Of a stretch of 50,567 nucleotides of DNA, positions 34,399 through 42,075 are shown piece by piece. This DNA is from Myxococcales bacterium. GTDB lineage: Bacteria > Myxococcota_A > Polyangia > Palsa-1104 > JAEUJZ01. The first letter of the stretch is position 1, and each line of letters opens with the position of its first letter. Under the pieces are notes generated by a model. It saw nothing but the letters and a program-made list of their open reading frames with translations, did no database searches and was not told the DNA's origin. A program made the translations under genes and the position numbers. Where the stretch lies: assembly GCA_016794465.1 (NCBI GenBank), contig JAEUKA010000066.1, positions 1 to 50,567 on the forward strand. Reading direction: 5' to 3'.

Positions 34399-36162
34399 AT
34401 GTCGCAAGCAGCAGGTCATACCGCCGGTGCCTCCTATCGAGGCGAGTTTCCCGTCGCGTTTGGCCGATATCTTTTGCTCAAGCGACTGTCACGTGGCGGG
34501 ATGGGCGAGATCTTCTTGGCCAAGGTCGGCGAGATCCAAGGCTTCGAGAAGTTCGTCATCATCAAGAAGATCCTGCCGCAGCTGGCCGCTAACGATGACT
34601 TCATCACCCGCTTTATTGATGAAGCGCAGGTCGCGATCAAGCTCAACCACGTCAACGTGGCGCAGGTTTTCGAGGTCGGTCGCGTCGACGGTGAGTACTT
34701 CCTCGCGATTGAGTATGTCGATGGGCGCGATGTCCGGCGGATTCTGCGGCGCTGTCGCGAGACGGGGATGCGGCTGCCGGTGGATCTGTGTCTGTTCATT
34801 GCCCGCGATCTCGCGGCGGGGCTGGCCTATGCCCACCGTCGCACCGTCGCCAAAGGGCAGGCGCTGGCGCTGGTTCACTGCGACATTTCCCCACCCAATG
34901 TGATGGTGTCGTACGAGGGCGAGATCAAGATCATCGACTTTGGCATCGCTCGCTCGGCGCTGCGTACTGCGGACTCGAATCCCAACATCGGCTTTGGCAA
35001 GTTCGGCTACATGGCGCCCGAGCAGCTGATTCGCGGCGGCGTCATCGATCGGCGGACCGACATCTACGCGGCGGGAGTGGTCCTGTACGAGCTCTTGACC
35101 GGCGAGCGGCTGTATCAGTTTCCCGAGGGAACCGACTATCGGCAGATGGCGCGCACCGTGTGTCAGGGTCACTACTTGGCACCGTCGGCGCGGGACAACC
35201 GGCTGGATGCCTCGATGGATGCGATCTTGGCGCGGGCGCTGGCGGTGCGGCAGGAAGACCGCTACCAGATGGCCGAGGAGTTCCGCGACGCGCTGCAGCA
35301 CAAGCTGTACTCGCTGAACCCGACGATCTCGGGGGACCGGCTGGCGAAAGTGATGGACGAGCTGTTCGCGACCGAGCGGCAGACGGAGTCCGATGAGCTG
35401 GCGCAGATGCGAGCGGTGGACTCGTCGGCATTTAAGGAAGAGATGGTGGGCGCAGCCGGTCATACGGTGACGTTTGCGCGCGCGCTCGAGTCCGAAAAGG
35501 GCGATGCCGATCCGACGACGCTGACGCCGCAGCTTGATGAAGAAGCCAAGACCACGGTGGTGCCGCAGAGTGGTCGCGCCGAGGCAGCGGTCGGCAAAGA
35601 AGCGGCGGTGGCCGGATCAGGCGGTGTGACGCCCAGCTTTCACAAGACCTCACCGACGAGGAAAATGTGGGCGCTGCCGCTCCTGTTCGGACTGTTCGCT
35701 TTTGTGGTGGTCGTGGGTGGTGGCGTGCTGTGGTGGCCGCGTGGCAAGAGCGTCTCGTCGCAGCCGACCGAAGGAGTGACCAAAGTGCCACTGACCGTCG
35801 AGTCGATCAAAGCGCCGCCGCCCGTGCTGCCCGACCTGGCCAGCCTGCCGGTGGAGCTGGTGAAGCCCGTGCAGCCCGAGGTGGTGAAGCCGCCGCCGCG
35901 CAAGCCGGTGCTCAAGCCGACAAGTCCAGTGAAGCCGATCAAGGAAGCGCTCGCGCCCGAGCAGGTCGATCGCAAGTTTCAGCAGGTCAAAGCCGAGTAT
36001 CTGGAGTTCAAGCGCAACTTCGGCGCGCGGCTGGAAGAGCGCTGGCAAGAGATCCTGTCGGACATTGCGCTGGGACGCCGCGATCAGCGTGTCTCGGATG
36101 CGCTCGATGTGCTGCGTCGCGAGATGAAGTCGGCCCGCGAGCAGAGTGCCAAGCAGAAGTAG
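34399..36162 (+). CDS. Membrane-anchored Ser/Thr kinase with altered catalytic loop (HCD)
   Basis: The 587-residue protein has a kinase domain at about 20-290, a linker, one membrane segment near 420-440 and an extracytoplasmic Pro/Lys-rich stretch ending in a charged helix. Lys56 (FVIIK) and the DFG motif (IIDFGIAR) are present. The Gly loop is SRGGMG, and the catalytic loop reads LVHCDISPPNVMV: His160-Cys161-Asp162. Arg of HRD is Cys, and Lys of DLKPEN is Ser. The Ser form is known in a myxobacterial kinase subgroup (HRDVSPxN), but Cys for Arg is unusual and suggests activation without an HRD-phosphosite contact, or low activity. It follows the Pal-CpoB pair by 40 nt and may sense envelope state. 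Confidence 0.9.
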   Translation: MSQAAGHTAGASYRGEFPVAFGRYLLLKRLSRGGMGEIFLAKVGEIQGFEKFVIIKKILPQLAANDDFITRFIDEAQVAIKLNHVNVAQVFEVGRVDGEYFLAIEYVDGRDVRRILRRCRETGMRLPVDLCLFIARDLAAGLAYAHRRTVAKGQALALVHCDISPPNVMVSYEGEIKIIDFGIARSALRTADSNPNIGFGKFGYMAPEQLIRGGVIDRRTDIYAAGVVLYELLTGERLYQFPEGTDYRQMARTVCQGHYLAPSARDNRLDASMDAILARALAVRQEDRYQMAEEFRDALQHKLYSLNPTISGDRLAKVMDELFATERQTESDELAQMRAVDSSAFKEEMVGAAGHTVTFARALESEKGDADPTTLTPQLDEEAKTTVVPQSGRAEAAVGKEAAVAGSGGVTPSFHKTSPTRKMWALPLLFGLFAFVVVVGGGVLWWPRGKSVSSQPTEGVTKVPLTVESIKAPPPVLPDLASLPVELVKPVQPEVVKPPPRKPVLKPTSPVKPIKEALAPEQVDRKFQQVKAEYLEFKRNFGARLEERWQEILSDIALGRRDQRVSDALDVLRREMKSAREQSAKQK

Positions 36163-36168
36163 GCGCCG

Positions 36169-36223
36169 ATTCCCAATCGACTCCCAATCGACTCCCAATC
36201 GATTCCTATTCGATTCCCAATCT
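36169..36223. repeat. 11-bp tandem repeat, five copies, directly before a start codon
   Basis: Five 11-bp units run without gaps: ATTCCCAATCG, ACTCCCAATCG twice, ATTCCTATTCG and ATTCCCAATCT. The array fills the gap between the kinase stop (36162) and the ATG at 36226, ending 2 nt before it, where a ribosome-binding site would normally be. The period of 11 bp is close to one helical turn. It may be a protein-binding array or a length-variable repeat tuning expression. Confidence 0.8.
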
Positions 36224-36225
36224 AA

Positions 36226-36816
36226 ATGTGCGAGACTCTGGATGTGCCGCCAGCGACGAGAGCACGCTTTGCCCAAAGCATCATGGTGGAAGTCATGCGA
36301 CTTCACCCTTCCCAGCGAGAGGAAATTCGCAAGCGCTGCGGCATGGTCTGGCAAAAGATCGAGGAGACGCCGCCGGTAGCGTGGCTGGATGAGACAACCT
36401 ACAACACGCTGACGGACTCGATTCGCGCGCAGCTTGGCAACGAACAGACCATTCGCCTGTATCGCGGCTTGGGTCGCAGAATCCTCGAAAATCCGAACTT
36501 CCAGAGCTTCATTGAATCGGTGATTCGCTTGTTCGGACTGTCTCCGCATACCTTGCTAAAAGCGGCGCCGCGTGGTCGAGAGGCCGTCGTCCGTGACAGT
36601 GGCACGCTGACCTATGAACAGGTGACTCCGTACTGCGCCAAGCTGCACCTGCGCAACTTTCCAGCGAGTACGTTCAAGAGCGGAACCACAGTGGTACTCC
36701 TGTCCGGTACGTTCCTGGGTCTGCTGGATGCAGCGGGTGTGTCCAAGACCGCCAGAGTCGAGACAACCGGCGTGGATCTGCTGGCCGGAAACGCGACCTT
36801 CGTACTCAGCTGGTAG
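36226..36816 (+). CDS. DUF2378-like protein (Myxococcus paralogous family)
   Basis: The 196-residue protein starts at the ATG right after the 11-bp repeats; an internal ATG at 36283 is an alternative. It is cytoplasmic, without TM. The central YRGLGRRIL, the SPHTLLKAAPRGRE segment and the end ARVETTGVDLLAGNATFVLSW resemble the TIGR02265/DUF2378 family, expanded in myxobacteria. That family ends in a similar strand with a terminal Trp. The family function is unknown. The name rests on remembered family shape rather than a motif, so it is moderately certain. Confidence 0.6.
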   Translation: MCETLDVPPATRARFAQSIMVEVMRLHPSQREEIRKRCGMVWQKIEETPPVAWLDETTYNTLTDSIRAQLGNEQTIRLYRGLGRRILENPNFQSFIESVIRLFGLSPHTLLKAAPRGREAVVRDSGTLTYEQVTPYCAKLHLRNFPASTFKSGTTVVLLSGTFLGLLDAAGVSKTARVETTGVDLLAGNATFVLSW

Positions 36817-36857
36817 AGATTCCACGCGCCCTGCGCACGGCAGCGGTCTTTTGTGAT

Positions 36858-36863
36858 TAGACT
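36858..36863 (+). promoter_or_regulatory. Candidate -10 box placed for leaderless hydrolase expression
   Basis: TAGACT lies 6 nt before ATG 36870 with no Shine-Dalgarno sequence between. The position would place the transcript start at the start codon. Confidence 0.3.
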
Positions 36864-36869
36864 GTCGCC

Positions 36870-37676
36870 ATGCCGGTCATTGATCTCCATGGAGTCTCTC
36901 TTCACTACAACGACACCGACGGTGATGGCCCAGCAGTCCTGTTTTCCCACGGACTCCTGTGGAGCGGTGACATGTTCGCAGATCAGATCTCTGCACTGCG
37001 ATCACGACTGCGCTGTGTGTCCTATGATCATCGTGGCCAGGGACAGAGTCCGCCCAGTCCGACTCCGTTTGATATGGAGACGCTGTATGAAGATGCGGTG
37101 GCGCTGATCGAAAAGCTGGCGCTGGGACCGGTTCACTTTGTGGGTCTGTCGATGGGCGGATTCATCGGAATGCGACTTGCTGCCCGTCGTCCAGAGCTGG
37201 TCCGTTCGCTGGTCTTGATCGATACCGCAGCCGATGCAGAGCCGCTGTGGAACATTCCCAAGTACAAGCTGCTGGCGCTGCTGGCGCGCGGGCTGGGATA
37301 CCGGGCGCTGCTGGCTCCGATCATGAAGATCATGTTTGCGCCGGCCTTCCTTGGCGATCCGGCGCGCAGTGTCCAGCGTCAGAAAATGGCCGATCACCTG
37401 GCCGCGCTCCGGGATGAGCCGACGCGGGCGGCGCTACAAGCGGTGATCTCACGTCAGCCGATTGAACCGGAGCTGTCTCGGATCTCCGCGCCTACGCTGG
37501 TGCTTCATGGTCAAGACGACAAAGCGATTGTGGAGTCACGCGCGCGCACGATGGCAAACCAAATCCGCAACGCCCAGTTCGTTCTGATTCCCAATGCGGG
37601 TCATACCTCGACGGTGGAGGAGCCCGCCGCCATCAACGCCGCCCTGTCCAAGTTCCTGTCTCAGCAAATCGCATAA
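36870..37676 (+). CDS. Alpha/beta-fold hydrolase
   Basis: The 268-residue cytoplasmic enzyme has the alpha/beta-hydrolase fold: oxyanion loop FSHGLLWSG near residue 25, nucleophile elbow GLSMGG with Ser94, acid Asp216/217 in HGQDDKAI and His245 in NAGHTS. The strand order and length are like 3-oxoadipate enol-lactonase or epoxide hydrolase relatives, but the substrate is not determined. The gene is convergent with the caspase-nSTAND gene; its stop codon forms part of a shared terminator-like hairpin. Confidence 0.92.
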   Translation: MPVIDLHGVSLHYNDTDGDGPAVLFSHGLLWSGDMFADQISALRSRLRCVSYDHRGQGQSPPSPTPFDMETLYEDAVALIEKLALGPVHFVGLSMGGFIGMRLAARRPELVRSLVLIDTAADAEPLWNIPKYKLLALLARGLGYRALLAPIMKIMFAPAFLGDPARSVQRQKMADHLAALRDEPTRAALQAVISRQPIEPELSRISAPTLVLHGQDDKAIVESRARTMANQIRNAQFVLIPNAGHTSTVEEPAAINAALSKFLSQQIA

Positions 37677-37698
37677 TCGCCCCATCACTGGGCGGTTA
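37674..37698. terminator. Bidirectional terminator-like hairpin containing both stop codons
   Basis: TAATCGCCC (37674-37682) pairs with GGGCGGTTA (37690-37698) in a 9-bp stem with one T-G wobble and a 7-nt loop. The TAA of the hydrolase is the left foot and the TAA of the caspase gene (minus strand) the right foot. There is no U run on either side, so termination strength is uncertain. Confidence 0.55.
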
Positions 37699-40600
37699 AG
37701 GAGTCTCTGTTGCGTCGCTGTCCATGACTTCGTGACAGCAGCCTCGGCCCTGCGCTTGTCCGTTCTGGAGCTGCAGCAGCCGGGCACAGCGAACGCGGAC
37801 TTCCTGGTTCACTTCACGCACCATCACATCCTGCGCAAACTGACTGCGATAGCGCACCAGCGTGGCCCGGACTGCACACAGTGCCTCTTCCGCAGCGACG
37901 AGATCAGGAGGCGGCTTGCTGCACGGAGCCAGGAGCAAGCGGACCTGCGAAAGTCGTGCGGTAATCAGATCCAGCTGACCCTGCAAGATCGGCCCGCCCG
38001 AGCTCACGGCTGCTGTGGGTCCATCTCCGGGGTGACTCTGCTGCTCGGCGATTCGGACCAGCTCCTCACGCAGCCGCACCGCCTCGGCATGGTTGTGCGC
38101 GGCGAGCTGATGATCGGCGGGCAAGCAGCTCGCTTCAAACGAGGCCGTGGCCAGCTCACCCAGCGACTTGAAGGCAATCGACTGATAGCGCTGGAGATCG
38201 TGCCGAGACTCTGCCGCCGGACGACCCGAGGCGCTCGGTTCCGAGCCGATCAGCTCCTGCAAGATCTGCTGCATCGCAGTGAAGTCCTGCCGGGCCGCTG
38301 CCAGCAGCTTGTGGCGCTCGCCAGAGTCCGGCTTCCCAGCACGCGGCGGACTTGGTTCATCCGCCATCTCCTGCAGAGCTTCACCGCGCTTGCTGTGATA
38401 GCAGGCCAGGTCAATCCGGACCTGACGGTTGTGCTGGTCTTGAGCTTGCAGGTAGCTGGCCAAGCGAATGGACTCATCGAAGTGACTCTTGGCGGCTGCG
38501 AGGCTCTTCTTCGCCATCGCGAGGTCACCAAGCTTGCCGTAGCTCAAGAGCAGATCGCGGGCGTAGTGATGGTTGTTCGGATGCTGCTTGTACAAGGCCA
38601 CCGTGAGCTCGTGTGCCGTAAGAAAATACTTCTGCGCCTGCTCGTTCTCGCCGGTCGCTTCTTCCACTCGTCCGACGTTGTTGTAGCTGATGATCAGATC
38701 GCGGCAGTGATCCTCGGTGCTGGTCTTTCCCTTCCCCTCTTGCTGCTGCGCCTGTTTGCGGCAGTGATCCTCGGCGCTGGTCTTTCCCTTCCCCTCTTCT
38801 GCCAGCGCCCTCGCCAGCGCCAACGCGGACCAGTACTCACCGCGTGCCTGCGCATAGGCGAGCCGCGACATCGCGACATCGCCACTGCGCTCCAGCCCCA
38901 GCATCAGTGCGTGTCGCAACAGCCGGTTGTCTGGATCATCGTGGAGCAAGGTCCGGATCTCGCGAATGTACTCTGTGAAAGAGGCACCGGCAGCGGCCAT
39001 CTCACTGCGCGCCCACTGAACCTGTCCGCGCAGCAGCAGGGTGTCCGCGCGCAAACGGCCCTCTTCACTCCGGGTCTTGAGATCATGTTCCCCATGAAGT
39101 GGCGCCACTCGATCGAGCACCGCGCGGATCTTCACGGCCATTGCCAGGTTCTGCTCGGCAGGCTCCAGGCGATTTTGGCGCTGCATCAAGCTGCCAAACG
39201 ACAGCGCAACCTTGAGGTTCGCGCGCAGCGCCGCCGGATCTCGGTCGATCAGCCGCAGGTAGTGCTCAATGCTGCTGACCTGCGAGCTCAGCGCGCCTTG
39301 GCTGGCCTCGATCGATCCACCGGATGCCATCGGCTCGGGATAGTCCAGGGAGCCCACGAGTGCGCTCATGCTCTGGAGCAGCTTCTCGACGCCCTGAACG
39401 GTGCCAACGACTGGCTCGAGATCTTTCTGAATGGTCGTCAGCATCTGCTCGGTCGTCTCGAGCACCGCGACCCGACTGCGGCGTCGCGAGTCCCGCAGCT
39501 GCTGAAAGTACAGACCCGACGCGATGAAGCCGATGATCGAGCTTAAAGCCACCGCAGCGACGATCTGGATCTTGCGCCGCTTGTTTCTTTGCTCCTGCTC
39601 CTGGAGCGCGGTGCGGTGCTGATTGCTCTTGATCAGGAAGTGACGCTCGGCGGCGTTGAAGCGGAAGCGATCCTTCTCAAGCAACGTCAGCGCGCCGGGC
39701 AAGCGCAGATCCTCCGCCCACAGCCGCTTCGGATCGTGCTCTGCGAGCTGCCACTCCGTCAGCGCCGCATTGACCGCGCGCACCATGACGCTCCATTCCT
39801 CGACGCGGCGATCACTCATTTCGGGCTGTTCGCCGGGATTGTCGATGAGATAGCTCGTCGGCAGCGCCACCGCCAGTCGATCGTGCGCCAGCTCGTAGTG
39901 CTGCTGGCCTTCAAACGTCTCGGAGATCACAAGGTAGCGGCTCTCCAGCTGCTCGAGCACCCGCTGCACCCGCTGATCTTCTTGCTCATCCCCGTAGTGC
40001 AGCTCTTGCGAGAGGACCCGACGCCGCGCAATCAGCGAGCCCTTGCGGGACACCATGCGCGCCAAAATCCGCCGCAGCGTCTTGCTGGCTTCGGGAACCG
40101 CACCGATTGCCTCATCGACCTCATCGAGCGTCTTTTGCAACACCCCGTGCGCGCCGCCGATCGTCTTGTAGTGGCGCAGTGTCAGCGTCCTACTGGCCCG
40201 GTCCGGCGAGGTCTGTCCGACACTGTAGGTGTGATACATCTCGTGCAGCGTATACGACAGGAGCGCCAGCGCCCCGGGGGAGCCAATGACATCGCCGATG
40301 ATGGTATCGATTAGGGTCGGCGGATCGAAGAACAGCGCCGTCTCGCGGGCCGGCCCCTCGATCGCTTCCCGCAGCTCGGCGGCAGACATCGGGGGCAGCC
40401 GATGCACACAGAGATCCGTCTCCTTGACCCGCTGACAGAGCGCATGTCCCAGCGTGGGAAAGGCATCGGCGCGCAGCACCAGCAAGAGGTGTACGCGCGG
40501 AATCGCGAGCAGCCCGATCAGCTGATCCAGAAAGGCCATCCGCTCTGCCGGCGCTGGACACATTGCGCTTAGCTCCTCGAGCTGATCGATGGCAATGAGT

Positions 40601-41856
40601 AGCTGCTGCTGCGGATGGGCATCCAGGACCTTCGTCACCGCCTGCGAAAGATCCGAGATGCGCCGATCACTCAGGTGGTGCGCCAGCTGCTGCAAAATCT
40701 GAAGCGGCGCCGGACCCGGACGCAGCACCGGACACACCCGCCAGGCTCGACTCTCCGAGCGGTCGCCGTCCGGTGCATGAAAGCGCGGATACAGGCCCGC
40801 GCAGACCAGGCTCGACTTGCCGACGCCCATCTCGCCGGTCAGCAGGGTCAGCCGGTATTTCGTGATCAGGTCCGCGACCTTGGCCACCGCCTCACTGCGA
40901 CCGAAGAACAGCTTGGCGTCGTGGCTGGTGTAAGGCCGCAGCCCTCGATAGGGATTTAGACCCGCGAAGATCTGCGCCGCTTCGGGCAGGTTCAGCGGAG
41001 CGCCCGGGACCCGGAACAGAAACTCTCCCAGCTCGCCATCGGGCAGGGAAAACAGCAGCGAGCGCTGGCGGTGCCGCTCGGTCGTTTCAATCTGTAGCAG
41101 GCGCTGCTCGATGTAGTGATGCAGCTCACTGGCCGTAATCAGTCCGTCGCCCACACTGGTCAGCGAGCGGTCCGCGCCTCCACTTAGCCCTTCCATCAGC
41201 GCCTGCGCAAACGGCGAGTGTAGTGAGCTTTGGGCACTCTGGCCCCGCACCCCAAGCGGACGCTGACACACCACCACATCAAGCGCTGTCTCATTGGGAG
41301 CCGTCGAGGTGATCACCTGCCAGGCACGCTGGTCCATGTAGCGCGTGAAGCTCTCCAGATACATCTTGGCGCGCGCGGGCCGGATGTCGCGGCGGGTGCT
41401 AAAGCGAAATGCGCCCGAAAAACAGCAGTCGAGCACGATCAGCATGTGGTGGCAGTCGAGCTCGCGGAGCGTGGCATAGACCTCGCTCATGGGCAGGAAG
41501 GACTGCTGATTCCGCTGCTGGGCGTCGTGCGGGATGAAGAACCCCTGCGGCGTCGTCCCATCCAGGCTTGGCTCGGAGATGCCATGGCCGGCAAAGTAAA
41601 ACAGCAGCCAGGTATCCGGCACCAAGCGGACCTTCAGCGCGGCCAGCTCGGATCGAATGCGGGCCAGCGTGGCTTGCTCGTTGGTGAGCTTGGACAGGAC
41701 ATGAAAGCCGTGCTGCCGCTCCAAGGCATCGGCGACTGCATCGACATCGCGAACCGCGTTCGAGAGACTGGGCAGCCCCTCGGTGTACTGATCAATGCCG
41801 ATAAGGAACGCGGCACGGAAGGCGCTGGTGAAGCTGTTCGGCGGGTCGGCGTACAT
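37696..41856 (-). CDS. Caspase-nSTAND NTPase-TPR membrane protein
   Basis: ATG 41856 lies 4 nt after the stop of the acidic small gene; the frame open to 41931 only shadows that gene. The 1386-residue protein has a caspase (peptidase C14) domain at about 12-285 with His91 (FYFAGHG) and Cys145 (LDCCFSG). An nSTAND1-type NTPase begins at NPYRGLRPYTSHDAKLFFGR (301-320), with Walker A GEMGVGKSSL (Lys347) and Walker B LLIAIDQLEEL. A membrane segment is at 763-784. The C-terminal 600 residues are helical, TPR-like. STAND proteins are switches that oligomerise on sensing a signal, so proximity activation of the protease is the likely logic. It is last in an operon with two further caspases. Confidence 0.92.
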   Translation of the reverse strand: MYADPPNSFTSAFRAAFLIGIDQYTEGLPSLSNAVRDVDAVADALERQHGFHVLSKLTNEQATLARIRSELAALKVRLVPDTWLLFYFAGHGISEPSLDGTTPQGFFIPHDAQQRNQQSFLPMSEVYATLRELDCHHMLIVLDCCFSGAFRFSTRRDIRPARAKMYLESFTRYMDQRAWQVITSTAPNETALDVVVCQRPLGVRGQSAQSSLHSPFAQALMEGLSGGADRSLTSVGDGLITASELHHYIEQRLLQIETTERHRQRSLLFSLPDGELGEFLFRVPGAPLNLPEAAQIFAGLNPYRGLRPYTSHDAKLFFGRSEAVAKVADLITKYRLTLLTGEMGVGKSSLVCAGLYPRFHAPDGDRSESRAWRVCPVLRPGPAPLQILQQLAHHLSDRRISDLSQAVTKVLDAHPQQQLLIAIDQLEELSAMCPAPAERMAFLDQLIGLLAIPRVHLLLVLRADAFPTLGHALCQRVKETDLCVHRLPPMSAAELREAIEGPARETALFFDPPTLIDTIIGDVIGSPGALALLSYTLHEMYHTYSVGQTSPDRASRTLTLRHYKTIGGAHGVLQKTLDEVDEAIGAVPEASKTLRRILARMVSRKGSLIARRRVLSQELHYGDEQEDQRVQRVLEQLESRYLVISETFEGQQHYELAHDRLAVALPTSYLIDNPGEQPEMSDRRVEEWSVMVRAVNAALTEWQLAEHDPKRLWAEDLRLPGALTLLEKDRFRFNAAERHFLIKSNQHRTALQEQEQRNKRRKIQIVAAVALSSIIGFIASGLYFQQLRDSRRRSRVAVLETTEQMLTTIQKDLEPVVGTVQGVEKLLQSMSALVGSLDYPEPMASGGSIEASQGALSSQVSSIEHYLRLIDRDPAALRANLKVALSFGSLMQRQNRLEPAEQNLAMAVKIRAVLDRVAPLHGEHDLKTRSEEGRLRADTLLLRGQVQWARSEMAAAGASFTEYIREIRTLLHDDPDNRLLRHALMLGLERSGDVAMSRLAYAQARGEYWSALALARALAEEGKGKTSAEDHCRKQAQQQEGKGKTSTEDHCRDLIISYNNVGRVEEATGENEQAQKYFLTAHELTVALYKQHPNNHHYARDLLLSYGKLGDLAMAKKSLAAAKSHFDESIRLASYLQAQDQHNRQVRIDLACYHSKRGEALQEMADEPSPPRAGKPDSGERHKLLAAARQDFTAMQQILQELIGSEPSASGRPAAESRHDLQRYQSIAFKSLGELATASFEASCLPADHQLAAHNHAEAVRLREELVRIAEQQSHPGDGPTAAVSSGGPILQGQLDLITARLSQVRLLLAPCSKPPPDLVAAEEALCAVRATLVRYRSQFAQDVMVREVNQEVRVRCARLLQLQNGQAQGRGCCHEVMDSDATETP
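38701..38798 (-). repeat. 57-bp in-frame duplication within the caspase-nSTAND gene
   Basis: Two 41-bp copies (38701-38741 and 38758-38798) differ by one base and are offset by 57 bp, exactly 19 codons. They encode the motif EGKGKTSxEDHCR twice, between TPR-like helices. The near identity indicates a recent duplication that kept the frame. Confidence 0.85.
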
Positions 41857-41860
41857 TCCG

Positions 41861-42040
41861 TTAGCGCAGCGGTGGGTTGAGTCGCTCCCGCAGGTTCTCC
41901 TCTTCCGAGTCCGACTGAAGCGCCGGTTCATCGAGGCTTCGTTGCGGTGGATTGGTCCGGTCGCGGATGCCGGCAGAGCTGTCTTGCAGCTCGGTTGCGT
42001 CTACGTCTGCGTCGTCGTCTTCGAGGTCGGTACTTGACAT
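41861..42040 (-). CDS. Acidic 59-residue protein between two caspase genes
   Basis: ATG 42040 is preceded by AAAGGGG at good spacing, and the TAA ends 4 nt before the caspase-nSTAND ATG. The product has 17 Asp/Glu against 6 Arg and no Lys or Cys. It starts MSSTDLEDDDADVDATELQD and contains the near repeat IRDRTNPPQR / LRERLNPPLR in its middle and at its end. It is predicted disordered. The 36-nt gap to the upstream caspase gene, the ribosome-binding site and the clean open frame argue that it is real. No family is recognised. An Asp-rich disordered peptide beside caspase-like proteases could be an inhibitor, adaptor or cleavable substrate (inference). Confidence 0.7.
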   Translation of the reverse strand: MSSTDLEDDDADVDATELQDSSAGIRDRTNPPQRSLDEPALQSDSEEENLRERLNPPLR

Positions 42041-42075
42041 GGGCTTCCCCTTTGAAAAGGACAGATATCACAGAC

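Noticed and set aside
37594..39546. 650-codon plus-strand open frame opposite the caspase-nSTAND gene
   Set aside because: Shadow of the TPR region; it overlaps the end of the hydrolase and has no recognisable domain.
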